Assembly: GCA_019694455.1 (NCBI GenBank)
Contig: JAIBBY010000038.1
Location: forward strand, 1 to 49,755
Length of the DNA: 49,755 nt
Reading direction: 5' to 3'
Source of the DNA: Pirellulales bacterium
Lineage (GTDB): Bacteria; Planctomycetota; Planctomycetia; Pirellulales; JAEUIK01
A program made the position numbers and the translations under genes. Below, piece after piece: positions 1 through 9,492 of the stretch (its first letter is position 1; every line of letters starts with the position of its first letter). The notes beneath the pieces were generated by a model that saw only the letters and a program-made list of their open reading frames with translations, did not search any database and was not told the DNA's origin.

Positions 1-58
1 CGCCGCGCGTGGCGGCGACAGGCCATGAATCAATGTCTGCTACGATTGTCGCGCAGGG

Positions 59-1048
59 TTAATCCTTTTTTTCGACGATCCAGATATTGCGGAAGACTAC
101 GGGGTTGCCGTGGTCTTGCAACATGATGGGGCCGGCCGTGTCGGCTTCTTCCTGGCCTCCCGCGGTCGGGCCGTCCAGTTCGAAATTCTCGTGAATCACC
201 ACGCCATTGTGCTTCACCGTCACCGTGGCCGGCTTCACCTTCTTGTCGCCATCGTACTTGGCGGCGGTGAAGTCGATGTCGTAGGTCTGCCACGCCAGCG
301 GCGGAAAGCACATGTTCTCCTTTGGCGACTTCTTCTCATAGAAGCCGCCGCACTCGTTGTCCAAACCTTCCAGGCCAAACGAGTCCAGAATTTGCAATTC
401 GTAGCGGTCTTGCAGGTACACGCCGCTATTGCCGCGCGCCTGACCTTCCGCCTTGGGCATATACGGTGTGCGGAACTCCAGGTGCAACGTGAAATCCTTG
501 AACTTGTCCTTGGTCTTGCAGCCCCCCTTGAGCAGGCCGTCGTCGGTCAACTTGCCGCCTTCAAAGGCGTCGGCATTCTTGCCGTCGAACAGCACCTTGG
601 CGCCTTCCGGGGCCTTTTCTCCTTCGGTCGGGCTTTTGCGCTCGAGCTTCTTGAGTTCGCCAAGCTGTTGATCGTCGACGCTCTTGATCGTCACCACGCC
701 ATCCTTCACGGCGGCGCTGCCTTCGTTCGCCACCAGTGTCACCACGCCATCGCGATCCTCGCTTTCGGCCTCCAGCTTGCCAAAACCATCCCAGCCATCG
801 CCCGGCAGGCCGCCAAAGTAGGCGATGCCGCGATACTTGCCATCGCCGAGCGAGATGACCTGCATGCCGAACTTCTGCTCGGCGCCATCCCCCAGATCAA
901 AATTTCCCTGATACTCGCCTTGCAGGGCGAAGTCCTCGCCAACTTTGGTCGGATCGGTGATCGCCTCGGCCCCTTCTTCAGCCCGCGCCACGCTGAGCGC
1001 GCCGCAGACCACTGCCACCATGAAATAGATGTTCCATTTGCGCAACAT
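59..1048 (-). CDS. Secreted DUF1080 (3-keto-disaccharide hydrolase-type) protein
   Basis: 329 residues. The N-terminus is a signal peptide (Lys/Arg then a hydrophobic run, cleavage near ARA-EE at about residue 23), so the protein is exported. Residues about 30-125 form a first beta-rich region with no family I can name. Residues about 150-325 match DUF1080, the concanavalin-like fold now called 3-keto-disaccharide hydrolase. The typical 'GNSGVYLQDRYE' and 'QILDSFG' strings and the C-terminal 'FRNIWI' are present. The family is greatly expanded in planctomycetes and is linked to glycan breakdown, but the substrate cannot be read from sequence. It is a single transcription unit, divergent from the repeat protein downstream. 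The family call is strong and the enzymatic role is inferred. Confidence 0.88.
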   Translation of the reverse strand: MLRKWNIYFMVAVVCGALSVARAEEGAEAITDPTKVGEDFALQGEYQGNFDLGDGAEQKFGMQVISLGDGKYRGIAYFGGLPGDGWDGFGKLEAESEDRDGVVTLVANEGSAAVKDGVVTIKSVDDQQLGELKKLERKSPTEGEKAPEGAKVLFDGKNADAFEGGKLTDDGLLKGGCKTKDKFKDFTLHLEFRTPYMPKAEGQARGNSGVYLQDRYELQILDSFGLEGLDNECGGFYEKKSPKENMCFPPLAWQTYDIDFTAAKYDGDKKVKPATVTVKHNGVVIHENFELDGPTAGGQEEADTAGPIMLQDHGNPVVFRNIWIVEKKD

Positions 1049-1334
1049 AGACCACTCCGAGAGAGAAAAACTTGGATGCTGGGGTGTGCTTGGCCGGCGC
1101 CAGACGGCGCCGGGAAAAGTTCATTGTGAACCCCGAAAATGCGGGTCGCAACCCGCCCCGGGCGGGAAAATCGCTTGTCGTTTGATTTGACCATTTGCAT
1201 GCAGCGGCAAATCGCCGCCAGCAACGCCCCAGCAACCGTAACATTTTGCATCCTTTCCCGCTCAGTTAGTTATCGGGCGAGAGATCGCTCGCCTGCGCCA
1301 ACCAGCCGAACTGACCGACGAAAGGATGTGAATC

Positions 1335-2063
1335 ATGAATCGCCGCTCGACCTTTGTTGCCACCTTGGTCGTCACGCTTGCCATCACTGCCGGCGCCAGC
1401 GCCGACGAAAATCAAAATGCCCGTGGCAACCACCACTTGTTCCGAGCGTTCACAGAGAAGTTCAGCAATTCTCAGAACAGCGGCGGCAGCTTTGCCCGCA
1501 ATGCCGACCTCTGGAGCGACATTTCAGGCATCGCATCGCGGTTCAAGAAACTCCACGACCACAAACCGCCGGAAACCACTAACCCAACTCCCATCGATCC
1601 CGGTCGCGGCGACGACCGCGTGCCCGTCGATCCGGTTGTGCCGCAGGGTCGACCGGGCTATGTGTGGGTCAACGACCATTGGGAGCGCGAGCGGGCCAAT
1701 CAGCCAACAGGGCCGGTGATTGTCGACCCGACTCTGGTCGGCCCCGTGGTTCGCGATCATCGCACGCCTCGGCCCGCCAACAATGTCCCTTGGGGGACGA
1801 GCGCGCCGATCGTGCGCGATCATCGCAGTGACGCTCCGACCACTCCTTGGAACACCGGCACGCCCGTTGTACGCGATCATCGCGACGGCGCGGCTGGCGG
1901 CGCCGGGCCCGTGGTCAGAGATCACCGAACGAAATCGACTTCGACTGGCGCCAGTGGCGGGGTGACCGTCACCGGCGCCAATCCTGGCTCGGCGCGCCCA
2001 ACGTCGCGAGGTGGCCGCAGCGTGACGATCAAGATCTGGAACCCTCTGTCCCTACTGCCCTAG
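1335..2063 (+). CDS. Secreted low-complexity protein with VRDHR repeats
   Basis: 242 residues. The start is supported by an AAGGATG ribosome binding site and a clear signal peptide (cleavage near ASA-DE, about residue 24). There is no recognisable catalytic domain. The mid region has a 'GYVWVNDHWERER' segment, resembling the short aromatic/basic motifs of other planctomycete exoproteins. It is followed by four spaced copies of (V/I)VRDHR, at nucleotides about 1746-1763, 1809-1826, 1866-1883 and 1911-1928, separated by Pro/Thr/Gly-rich linkers. The tail is Gly/Ser/Arg-rich. The repeat codons are close but not identical, so the repeat appears maintained at protein level. It may be a cell-surface or matrix protein with repeated charged patches. 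Function is unknown. Confidence 0.75.
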   Translation: MNRRSTFVATLVVTLAITAGASADENQNARGNHHLFRAFTEKFSNSQNSGGSFARNADLWSDISGIASRFKKLHDHKPPETTNPTPIDPGRGDDRVPVDPVVPQGRPGYVWVNDHWERERANQPTGPVIVDPTLVGPVVRDHRTPRPANNVPWGTSAPIVRDHRSDAPTTPWNTGTPVVRDHRDGAAGGAGPVVRDHRTKSTSTGASGGVTVTGANPGSARPTSRGGRSVTIKIWNPLSLLP

Positions 2064-2093
2064 CAGCAATCTACGCTCGTGTGAACAATCTCG

Positions 2094-2124
2094 CATGCGC
2101 CGCTCGCCCCGCGAGCGACGCATG
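2094..2124. terminator. Hairpin between convergent genes
   Basis: A 13-bp inverted repeat with one mismatch (2094-2106 against 2112-2124) and a 5-nt loop lies exactly between the stop of the VRDHR protein and the stop of yegS. Its symmetry and position suggest a bidirectional transcription terminator. There is only a weak U-tract on either side. Confidence 0.6.
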
Positions 2125-3075
2125 TTAAGTTTGGTCCAACCTGGACAATGCTTCTTGCGACAAAAGCGGCGCATCGTCCGGCAGGCAGCAGCGCACACGG
2201 CGCGGCAACATAGACACTCGAAACTCTCGCTCGCGCAGCGGTTCGCCGTCCAGATTCATCGGCATCTCGTCGGTGGCATGAATTTCAAATGATGGCAATT
2301 GTCGATACACCATTTGTTGCGGATCTTCAGTCTCCAGATTTCTCATCTCGTTGAGCACCGCGCCCCCTTCCGCTAATTTCACCTCGGGGCCGATCACCAA
2401 ATCGAGTAGCCCATCGTCCAATAGCGCTCGTGGCGCCACTCGATAACCTCCTCCCGCCAACCGACCGTTGCCGATGGCCAATAGCGCCATGCTCCCCTCA
2501 AATATCTGCGCTTCAGCATGAATGCTGGCCGTGTGAGGCGTCAGCGTCATGGCCTTGAAGAGTCCCACCAGCGAATACGCTGCCCCGCCCAGCACCCGTT
2601 TGATGCCCGGCGGCGTCTGCGCCGTAATCTCGGCGCCGATACCGGCGGTCGCCACATTCACAAAGGGGCGCTCGTTCACCATGCCCACATCAATCGCGCG
2701 CGGATCAGCCTCCACTGCCAGCAGTAGCGCTGCGAGCGCGTCGCGCGGAACGCCGCAACCGGTGGCAAAGTCATTGGCGGTTCCCAGGGGCGCCACCGCC
2801 AAACATGTTTCGATCTGGTCGCCTGCCCGCAGCAACCCCGTGACGACCTCATTGATGGTGCCATCGCCGCCGGCGGCCACCACAATATCCACACCGTCGC
2901 GCGCTCCCTCCTCGGCGAACTGCGCGGCCTGCCCCGCCTCCCAAGTGGCGCGCACTTCCACTACATGCCCGCGCTCGCGGATCTGCCGTACGGCTTCGCG
3001 CAGCGACTCGTCCTGCGCACGTCGGCCATTAAGCACGATTCGCAATCGCCGCTTGCCGCGCTGGGTGTGAGTCAT
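2125..3075 (-). CDS. yegS: YegS-like lipid kinase (diacylglycerol kinase catalytic domain)
   Basis: 316 residues from the ATG at 3075, chosen because AGAAGG lies 7 nt upstream and the family begins here. The frame is open further upstream, but that extension does not resemble the family. The protein aligns along its length with E. coli YegS. Landmarks are 'LNGRRAQDESLREAV' near the N-terminus, the nucleotide-binding 'AAGGDGTINEV' at about 68-77, 'PLGTANDFATG' at about 97-106, 'GIGAEITAQTPPGIK' in the middle and 'MNLDGEPL' near the C-terminus. YegS phosphorylates lipids, with phosphatidylglycerol and similar lipids reported in vitro. It should act at the inner face of the cytoplasmic membrane. 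It lies downstream of the DUF1501 gene, separated by a terminator, so it is probably transcribed alone. Confidence 0.9.
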   Translation of the reverse strand: MTHTQRGKRRLRIVLNGRRAQDESLREAVRQIRERGHVVEVRATWEAGQAAQFAEEGARDGVDIVVAAGGDGTINEVVTGLLRAGDQIETCLAVAPLGTANDFATGCGVPRDALAALLLAVEADPRAIDVGMVNERPFVNVATAGIGAEITAQTPPGIKRVLGGAAYSLVGLFKAMTLTPHTASIHAEAQIFEGSMALLAIGNGRLAGGGYRVAPRALLDDGLLDLVIGPEVKLAEGGAVLNEMRNLETEDPQQMVYRQLPSFEIHATDEMPMNLDGEPLREREFRVSMLPRRVRCCLPDDAPLLSQEALSRLDQT

Positions 3076-3243
3076 GTTCGCCTTCTGTGGATGAGGTTGA
3101 GCGGCGGGGCACGCTATCGTCGCAGGAAACGGAAATGGAAGCCGCGACTCCATCCGCTGTTTGTCCAGGACAACACGGCCAACCTTGTGCCGGCGCTCGC
3201 CCCGCGTGGAATGCGCCGGCATAGTTCCCGTAGATCGATTCCA

Positions 3244-3281
3244 CCACAAAATAGGCCCCGGAAGTCGACGTTCCGAGGCCT
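3244..3281 (-). terminator. Intrinsic terminator after the DUF1501 gene
   Basis: An 11-bp stem (3253-3263 with 3271-3281, one mismatch) with a 7-nt loop is followed, on the minus strand, by ATTTTG. It begins about 28 nt beyond the DUF1501 stop codon and separates that gene from yegS. Confidence 0.65.
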
Positions 3282-3308
3282 GGGATCGAAGTGAAGCACT
3301 GCCGTCGC

Positions 3309-4766
3309 CTACGCCAATATCTGGCTTACCGCGGCGCCCTTCACCAACTCGCGCGGCTGGTTCAGGTGGTTGTAGACGATCGTATCGGGCGCAATGCCCA
3401 CACTGTGGTAGATCGTCGCCAAAAGATCGTTGGGATGCACCGGATCAGACAACGGCGCCGAGCCGGTGGAGTCGGACTGCCCATGCACAAAACCGCGCTT
3501 CACCCCCGCGCCAGCCACCACTGCCGTGTAGCAGTAGGGCCAGTGATCGCGTCCGTCGTCGCTGTTGCCATTGCCCGAGGTGCTCACGCCTCGTTTGGGA
3601 CTGCGGCCGAACTCGCCCACCGCCACCACCAGCGTTTCCTCCAATAGGCCCCGCTGATCCAGATCGGCCAGCAGGCCGGCCAGCGCCGCGTCGAGCATCG
3701 GCGCCGCCTGGTTCTTCATGCGGTGCGTCAGACCTGAGTGGACATCGAACGAGTGGTTGTCGCTGTTGGCGATTCTTGGCCAGTTGACCTCGACAAAGCG
3801 CGTGCCCGCCTCGACCAGCCGCCGCGCAAGCAAGCAGCTTTGGCCAAACGTGTTGCGGCCATACAGGTCGCGCGTGGCGTCGTTCTCCTTCGTCAAGTCA
3901 AAGGCGTCGCGCGCCCTGCCGGATAGGATCAGGCCCAGCGCCTGTTGGTAGTACTCGTCCAGGTCGTACTTGGCGACCGCCTTCTCTAGCGCCGGCATGC
4001 CGCCGTTGATCAAGTCGCGCACCCGCGCCCGCCGTTCCAGCCGCGCGCTGGTGATCTCGGGCCGCAGCTTGAGATCGTCGACGTTCACACGGTCCATCTT
4101 GTTCATGTCCATGTCGTCGCCGGGCGGATACAGATAATACGGGTCGTACGCACGACCCAAGAACCCGGCCGTCCCCGCCTTGCCCACCACGTTGCTCTCT
4201 TGCAGCGGACGCGGCATCATCACAAACGGCAGCATCGGCGCGTCGGGCGGCTTGAGGCGCACGATGTTCGATCCGACATTCGGAAAGTCCTTGGGGCTCG
4301 GCGGCTCGAGCTGACCGGAGGGACTCACCTTGTCGGCCGTGTAGCCAGTGAGCATCTGATAGATGGCCGCCGTGTGGTTGAACAGCCCAATCGGCGTGTA
4401 GCTCATCGAGCGAATCAACGTGGCCTTATCGATCACCTGCGCCAGCTTTGGCATCAACTCGGTGAACTGCACCCCTGGCAGCTTGGTGTCGATCGGTCCA
4501 AAAGCGCTCTTCACATTGTCGGGCACGTTCGACTTGGGATCCCACAGGTCAAGATGGCTCGGTCCGCCTTGCAAGTAGAGCAGGATCACGCTCTTGGCTT
4601 TGTTCCAGCCGGCGCCGCCGACCACCTCGTTGGCCGAGGCTGTTTGCCAGCGCATGAGATTGGCGAGCGAAAAGCCAAAGGCCGCGCTGCCGCCGACGCG
4701 CAAGATGTCGCGCCGGGTGACGCCGTCGCATGTGTCCTTGCCCGACCGTCCTGGAATCACGAGCAT
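3309..4766 (-). CDS. Tat-exported DUF1501 family protein
   Basis: 485 residues from the ATG at 4766, which has a GGGAG ribosome binding site. An upstream in-frame start would add 24 residues ahead of the export signal. The N-terminus carries a twin-arginine motif (Thr17-Arg-Arg-Asp) followed by a short Ala/Gly-rich hydrophobic stretch, so export by Tat is likely. The body shows the usual DUF1501 blocks: '[15 protein letters not shown]', '[16 protein letters not shown]', '[10 protein letters not shown]' and 'EFGRSPK', the last being alkaline-phosphatase-superfamily-like. Planctomycetes encode many of these, commonly beside a DUF1549/DUF1553 cytochrome partner. No such partner is present here. 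The family has a sulfatase/phosphatase-like fold, and its reaction is not established. Confidence 0.9.
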   Translation of the reverse strand: MLVIPGRSGKDTCDGVTRRDILRVGGSAAFGFSLANLMRWQTASANEVVGGAGWNKAKSVILLYLQGGPSHLDLWDPKSNVPDNVKSAFGPIDTKLPGVQFTELMPKLAQVIDKATLIRSMSYTPIGLFNHTAAIYQMLTGYTADKVSPSGQLEPPSPKDFPNVGSNIVRLKPPDAPMLPFVMMPRPLQESNVVGKAGTAGFLGRAYDPYYLYPPGDDMDMNKMDRVNVDDLKLRPEITSARLERRARVRDLINGGMPALEKAVAKYDLDEYYQQALGLILSGRARDAFDLTKENDATRDLYGRNTFGQSCLLARRLVEAGTRFVEVNWPRIANSDNHSFDVHSGLTHRMKNQAAPMLDAALAGLLADLDQRGLLEETLVVAVGEFGRSPKRGVSTSGNGNSDDGRDHWPYCYTAVVAGAGVKRGFVHGQSDSTGSAPLSDPVHPNDLLATIYHSVGIAPDTIVYNHLNQPRELVKGAAVSQILA

Positions 4767-5022
4767 GGCGAACTCTCCCGCGAAAAGGATTTGCTTGCGC
4801 TGAGCGCAGCCGAATGAATCGACGCGCTCTCGGCGCAAACCCTAAGTGCGTGACCAGCCAGAGTTTGACAACAGCATCTTGCCACTAGCGGGGGGACGTG
4901 TCAACTTTTTGAGCGCACCCACGCTGCTCAGCGCGAACAGCGACCGCCGCAGAGCGGCGAAGTCACGATTCAGGACGCGCAGTAGTCCATGACCTTGCCG
5001 GATTACCGGGCGGAGAATTTGC

Positions 5023-5319
5023 CTACCCCACCCGCTTCAGCCGGGTGAACTCGTCCATCGTCACCGTCGTCAACTCGCCGTCATCGCGGCGCAGCACAAT
5101 GAGATCGCTAAACACCTTGTCGTCGACATTGCGGCGGTAGTGCAGTCCGTGTCGACGCCGCTCGGTCCGCACCACCGTCCCTTCCGTGACCGTGGGCCAG
5201 ATCTCAGCGCCCACCTTCACCTCGTGGTACAACTCGACCCGCGCGCCGGGCGCTAGCTCCAAAAAGAGCGCGCGTGATTCCGCTTCCGTGACTTGGGAAA
5301 AATCGGCCGCCGTCGGCAT
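5023..5319 (-). CDS. Small conserved-looking protein downstream of ilvC
   Basis: 98 residues. The ATG is preceded by AAAGGA at good spacing and the gene starts 30 nt after ilvC stops, so it is probably the last cistron of the ilvN-ilvC transcript. There is no signal peptide or membrane segment. The middle is beta-rich, with alternating hydrophobic residues around 'GARVELYHEVKVG' and 'GTVVRTERRRHG', and the C-terminal half is acidic and basic. I recognise no family. A small SH3/KOW-like barrel is possible from the pattern of turns, but that is speculation. Confidence 0.7.
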   Translation of the reverse strand: MPTAADFSQVTEAESRALFLELAPGARVELYHEVKVGAEIWPTVTEGTVVRTERRRHGLHYRRNVDDKVFSDLIVLRRDDGELTTVTMDEFTRLKRVG

Positions 5320-5349
5320 CTTGCGTCCTTTCTCCAGAAGCGCCCCGCG

Positions 5350-6357
5350 CTACTCGATTTCCTTCACGTCGATCCAGCTCATCAGGCTCCGCAGCTTGCG
5401 ACCCACCTGCTCCACCGGATGCTTCCGCTCACGCCGACGAGTCGCCTTGAACGCCGGCGCGTTCGCCTTGTTTTCCAGCAGCCACTCGCGGGCAAACTGC
5501 CCCGACTGAATCTCTTGCAGAATCTTCTTCATCTCGGCGCGGGTTTCGTCGGTCACAATCCGCGGGCCGCGCGTGTAGTCACCATACTCGGCCGTGTTCG
5601 AAATGCTGTATCGCATAAAGTTCAGCCCGCCGCGATACATCAGGTCGACAATCAGCTTCAACTCGTGCAGACACTCGAAGTACGCCATCTCGGGCTGATA
5701 GCCCGCCTCGACCAGCGTATCAAAGCCCGCCTTGACCAGGGCGCTCACTCCGCCGCACAACACCACCTGCTCGCCGAACAGGTCAGTCTCGGTCTCTTCC
5801 GCAAAGGTCGTCTCGATGACGCCGCCGCGCGTGCAGCCAATTCCCTTTGCGTAGGCCAGTCCAAGATTAAAGCTCTCCTTGCTCGCCCCATCGCTCACGG
5901 CGATCAGGCCCGGCACGCCGCCTCCCCCCTTGTACTCGTCGCGCACTAGGTGCCCCGGCCCCTTCGGCGCAACCAACACCAGATCGACTCCCTGCGGCGG
6001 CTCCACCTGCCCGAAGTGAACGTTGAAGCCGTGCGAACACATAAGCAGGTTTCCCGGCTTCAGGTGCGGCTTGATGTGTTGCCGGTAGATGTCGCCCTGC
6101 ACTTCGTCCGGCAACAGCACATTGACCAAATCGGCTCGCTTGGTGGCGTCGTCCACGCTCATTGGCTCGAAGCCGTCGCGGATCGCCGCGTCGTAATTGG
6201 CGCTGCCCGGCCGCTGGCCGATGATCACGTTGCAACCGCTGTCCCGCAAATTCAAGGCGTGAGCGTGCCCTTGCGAACCATAGCCCAAGATGGCGATGGT
6301 TTTGTTCTTCAAGAGCGATAGGTCGGCGTCGTTGTCGTAATAAATCTTGGCGGGCAT
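5350..6357 (-). CDS. ilvC: Ketol-acid reductoisomerase, class I
   Basis: 335 residues, the normal length of class I KARI. It carries out the Mg2+- and NADPH-dependent isomerisation/reduction of acetolactate or acetohydroxybutyrate in valine, isoleucine and leucine synthesis. The N-terminal Rossmann motif GYGSQG is at 25-30, 'PDEVQ' at about 103-107 and '[10 protein letters not shown]' at about 130-139. The metal and substrate acidic residues lie in '[11 protein letters not shown]' at about 186-196, with 'YGDYTRGPR' further on. It lies downstream of ilvN on the same strand. The ALS large subunit ilvB is not in the window. Confidence 0.97.
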   Translation of the reverse strand: MPAKIYYDNDADLSLLKNKTIAILGYGSQGHAHALNLRDSGCNVIIGQRPGSANYDAAIRDGFEPMSVDDATKRADLVNVLLPDEVQGDIYRQHIKPHLKPGNLLMCSHGFNVHFGQVEPPQGVDLVLVAPKGPGHLVRDEYKGGGGVPGLIAVSDGASKESFNLGLAYAKGIGCTRGGVIETTFAEETETDLFGEQVVLCGGVSALVKAGFDTLVEAGYQPEMAYFECLHELKLIVDLMYRGGLNFMRYSISNTAEYGDYTRGPRIVTDETRAEMKKILQEIQSGQFAREWLLENKANAPAFKATRRRERKHPVEQVGRKLRSLMSWIDVKEIE

Positions 6358-6416
6358 GTTGCTTCCTCACGCGGCGCTTGTCGGCGCCAAAACTAGGGCG
6401 GGTAGAAGGGTGTGTA

Positions 6417-6932
6417 TTAGGTGGTTTCGGCCGGCTGCGGATCTCGCGAGCGGCATTGGCAGCGGACCATGGCAATGCGCCCGGTACGGACCAGTTCGAC
6501 AATGCCTAGCGGGCGCATCATATCGATGAACGCCTCGATTTTGCTCTCTTGGCCCGCGATTTCGACGACGACTTCATCGATGCCGACATCGACGATACGA
6601 CCGCGAAAAATGTCGGTCAGTTCGCGCACCTGCGTCCGTTGCTCGCCGGGCGTCGCCTTGACACGCATCAGCATCAAGTCGCGCTCCACATAGTCCTGAG
6701 CGCTCACATCGTCCACGCGCACCACGGTGACGATCTTTTCGAGCTGCTTACCGACCTGTTCCAGCGTCTTATCATCTCCCACGACGACAAACGTCATCCG
6801 CGAGAGATTAGGGTCTTCGGTTTCGCCCACCGCCAGGCTATCGATGTTATAGCCGCGCGACGCGAGCATCCCGGAAATGTGCGCCAGCACGCCGGGAACG
6901 TTTTGCACCAAAGCCGAAAGTACGTGACGCAT
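6417..6932 (-). CDS. ilvN: Acetolactate synthase small (regulatory) subunit
   Basis: 171 residues from the ATG at 6932. An in-frame GTG at 6977 would add 15 residues that do not fit the family. The N-terminal ACT domain (about 1-80) begins 'HVLSALVQNVPGVLAHISGML' and contains the 'SRGYNIDSLAVG' valine-sensing region. A C-terminal ALS_ss domain follows ('GQESKIEAFI', 'GIVELVRTGRIAM'). The subunit activates the catalytic IlvB and gives it feedback inhibition by valine. It is followed on the same strand by ilvC after about 60 nt. No ilvB lies next to it, which is less usual for this gene. Confidence 0.95.
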   Translation of the reverse strand: MRHVLSALVQNVPGVLAHISGMLASRGYNIDSLAVGETEDPNLSRMTFVVVGDDKTLEQVGKQLEKIVTVVRVDDVSAQDYVERDLMLMRVKATPGEQRTQVRELTDIFRGRIVDVGIDEVVVEIAGQESKIEAFIDMMRPLGIVELVRTGRIAMVRCQCRSRDPQPAETT

Positions 6933-7321
6933 GTTCTCTAATGGGTAAAAACGCGAAACCAGAATGTTAGTCGGCACTTACGTCTTGAACAAGGGGCCTG
7001 CCGTTCCTGCGGCGAGCGCACTGCTAACCGCCTGTGAGCCCCGCGCCAGCGTAAGCGGGTAGCGACAACGGTTTGCCTGTTCAGGTTCGGCAGTTACACA
7101 ATCGCGCGGCCGCTCTAACGACCCTCGGTCAACATTCGGCGCCATTGAAAATAACTGAGATTCGCGGATTTCCGCCACCTGTTGCCGCCAAACGCCACGG
7201 CTTGGCCATGCTTTCCCCGCGCTTGCGCCGCGATTAGACTGCTGCCAGCCGCGAAGACTGCCGGTTCCGATTCCGCTGCTCGCGGCGCACCCACCACTGC
7301 GATCCCACCGAGGAGACTGCG
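6933..7321. other. Intergenic region between divergent ilvN and VCBS gene
   Basis: 389 bp that should hold the promoters of ilvN (minus) and the VCBS-repeat protein (plus). Short open frames here have biased composition and no ribosome binding site. I see no leader peptide rich in Leu/Ile/Val, no convincing T-box or attenuator, and no RNA gene. Confidence 0.4.
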
Positions 7322-8485
7322 ATGCGTCGTGCCGCTTGCCTGTGTCTACTACTTTGCTGCTTCAGCGAGCTTGCCACGTCTGCCCGTGGCGACGACAAGA
7401 AGCCCGTCAAGATCAGCTTCAAGAAGTCAAAACTGGATCATGAATTTCGCAGCGAAGGGGTTGCGGTTGGCGACTTCAATCACGATGGCAAGCAAGACAT
7501 CGCCGCGGCCAACATGTACTTCGCCGCCCCCGATTGGAAGGCGCACCCGATCGTCGACAAGCCAGAGACCTTTAACCCGGCCGTTTACAGCCACTCGTTT
7601 TGCAACTTCGCCGACGACCTGAACGGCGACGGCTGGGATGATCTGATCGTGTGCGACTTTCCCGGTCAGCAGACGTGGTGGTTTGAGAATCCTCAATCCG
7701 CCGCCGGCGCTTGGAAGAAGCACGAGTGCGTGCCGGTCACCAACAACGAAAGCCCCACCTATCTCGATGTCGATGGCGACGGCCGCCGCGAACTGGTCTT
7801 CGCCGATGGCACGCCCGCTATCGCCCTGGCCAGCCCCGCCGCCAAGCCTGCCGACCTCTGGAAGATTCGTCAGATCGGCGCGCCCAACACGCCGGGCACC
7901 AACAAGTTTTCTCACGGCCTCGGAGTAGGCGACGTGAACGCCGATGGCCGCAACGACCTCCTCTGCAACGAAGCCTGGTGGGAAGCGCCTGCCGACAATG
8001 CCGCCGGCGAATGGAAGATGCACCCCGCCAACCTCAGCCAGTTGTGCGCCAATATGTACGTCTATGATTTCGATGGCGACGGCGACAACGACATTCTCAG
8101 TTCTAGCGCTCATGCCTTCGGCATCTGGTGGCATGAGCAGACGCCCGACGGCTGGAAGGAGCACGAAATCGACTCCAGCTTCTCACAGACGCACAGCCTA
8201 TGTTTCGCCGACATCAACAGCGATGGCCTGCCCGACTTTGTCACGGGCAAGCGCTGGTGGGCGCACGGCGCCAAAGGAGACCCCGGCTCCGATCAGCCGG
8301 CGGTGATGTACTGGTTCGAGTTCAGCCGTGAGGGAGGCAAACCGCGCTGGACGCCGCATCAGTTCGATCACGATAGCGGCGTCGGCACGCAGTTCGAAGT
8401 CGCCGACATCAACGGCGATGGACTGCTCGACGTGGCCACCTCGAACAAGAAGGGCACGCACTACTTCGAGCAGGTCCGCGAGTAG
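7322..8485 (+). CDS. Secreted FG-GAP/VCBS repeat protein
   Basis: 387 residues. It has a strong ribosome binding site (GAGGAG) and a Cys/Leu-rich signal peptide ending near residue 24. The mature protein contains seven calcium-type loops of the form D-x-N/D-x-D-G, for example 'DFNHDGKQDI', 'DLNGDGWDDL', 'DVDGDGRREL', 'DFDGDGDNDI' and 'DINGDGLLDV'. They are spaced about 45-60 residues apart, which fits the blades of an integrin-like beta-propeller. Trp-rich segments such as 'QTWWFENP' and 'KRWWAHG' lie between the loops, a common form in planctomycetes. It is likely a Ca2+-binding extracellular or periplasmic protein with no enzymatic motif. It is convergent with the lipoprotein gene that follows. 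Confidence 0.88.
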   Translation: MRRAACLCLLLCCFSELATSARGDDKKPVKISFKKSKLDHEFRSEGVAVGDFNHDGKQDIAAANMYFAAPDWKAHPIVDKPETFNPAVYSHSFCNFADDLNGDGWDDLIVCDFPGQQTWWFENPQSAAGAWKKHECVPVTNNESPTYLDVDGDGRRELVFADGTPAIALASPAAKPADLWKIRQIGAPNTPGTNKFSHGLGVGDVNADGRNDLLCNEAWWEAPADNAAGEWKMHPANLSQLCANMYVYDFDGDGDNDILSSSAHAFGIWWHEQTPDGWKEHEIDSSFSQTHSLCFADINSDGLPDFVTGKRWWAHGAKGDPGSDQPAVMYWFEFSREGGKPRWTPHQFDHDSGVGTQFEVADINGDGLLDVATSNKKGTHYFEQVRE

Positions 8486-8493
8486 AAACAAGC

Positions 8494-8526
8494 GGAGGCG
8501 CTCCAGCGTGTCGCTCGAGCGCCTCC
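8494..8526. terminator. Perfect 10-bp hairpin between convergent genes
   Basis: The stem is 8494-8503 paired with 8517-8526, with a 13-nt loop. It sits 8 bp after the VCBS gene stop and 29 bp before the lipoprotein stop on the opposite strand. It is probably a terminator shared by both genes. There is no long U-run. Confidence 0.6.
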
Positions 8527-8555
8527 CTAATTGTCAGGCCGTGTACGCTGGCGCG

Positions 8556-9251
8556 TTACTTCGGCAAGATGTCCGCACGGTGGAACGTGATCGCTGTCGT
8601 CTTGTCGAAGAGCGTGTCGACATTCGCCTCGAAAAACGCCCGCAACTTGTCGGTCGGACTGGTTAGTTCGACCTTCTCTACTTCGCCTTGCGCGTTCTTC
8701 GTCACTGTGCCCTCCAGCTTGTCGGCCGCGATCGCCTCGGCCAGCACCTGCATCTTCGGCGTGCCGGTCACCTTCAGCGTGTCGCCGTTCACGTCGTAGC
8801 TCACGAACCAGAACTGCTTTTGATGGTCCAGGATCAGCTTGGTCTGCGTCGCGTTGCGATGCGCGACAACCGACATATCGACCCCTTCGCTGATGCTGGC
8901 CACGTAGGTGTCCTTCACCGGATTGGAAACAAAGTACAGACAGAACGGATCGGAGAACATCCGGTCCTTGGCGCTGTAGTTTTGGTACCAGGCCTGCATC
9001 AGTCCCGGTTCCGGCGACTGCCGGTTGGGATCGAGCGGCCGCGCGGCCGGACTCACGTGCAGCACGATCGATTGCTTCCCCTGTGCCGGATCGGCGTTCT
9101 TTTCGGGCTCAGACACCCACACCCCAAATAGTCGCTCGTCGCGATCCGCCTGATTGGGATCGATCAGCGGATTCTTCGACAAAGGTTGACACGCCGCAAA
9201 CAAAAACAGCACCGGGATGACGGCGGCCAAGCGAACGATCGGGCGTAACAT
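8556..9251 (-). CDS. Putative lipoprotein of unknown function
   Basis: 231 residues from the ATG at 9251, which has an AGGAG site. The upstream in-frame start lacks this. The N-terminus is a lipoprotein signal: basic start, hydrophobic run, then 'LFAACQ' with the lipidated Cys at about residue 21. The mature part has a 'LFGVWVSEP' segment after the N-terminal linker, resembling small lipocalin-like planctomycete lipoproteins ('L.G.W' followed by strands). It has alternating beta-strand patterns to the C-terminus. There is no enzyme motif. It is expected to be membrane-anchored and face the periplasm. Confidence 0.75.
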   Translation of the reverse strand: MLRPIVRLAAVIPVLFLFAACQPLSKNPLIDPNQADRDERLFGVWVSEPEKNADPAQGKQSIVLHVSPAARPLDPNRQSPEPGLMQAWYQNYSAKDRMFSDPFCLYFVSNPVKDTYVASISEGVDMSVVAHRNATQTKLILDHQKQFWFVSYDVNGDTLKVTGTPKMQVLAEAIAADKLEGTVTKNAQGEVEKVELTSPTDKLRAFFEANVDTLFDKTTAITFHRADILPK

Positions 9252-9492
9252 GACGGTTTTCTCCTGATTCAAGTGCGCGCGGTGCTCCAACTATTCTACG
9301 GCGCCAATTGCCATTTGGATCGCCACCTTTTTAAATGAAAACCGGGTCGACAAATTCCCGGTGCGCTACCCTCAGAAATGGGTTGATTCATCTCTGCGCA
9401 GAACTTGAGCCTACGAAATTGCTTGCGCAGGCCCACAATACAATGTCGATTCGACCCGAGCGCGGCGGCGACAAGGTGTTGAGGCTGAAATC

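Noticed and set aside
30..311. Open frame at the left end overlapping the DUF1080 gene
   Set aside because: Basic low-complexity shadow of the DUF1080 gene on the same strand with no family or ribosome binding site.
1740..1935. Possible CRISPR-like repeats
   Set aside because: The units are short, imperfect at DNA level and kept in protein frame; spacers are part of the coding sequence and no cas gene is near.
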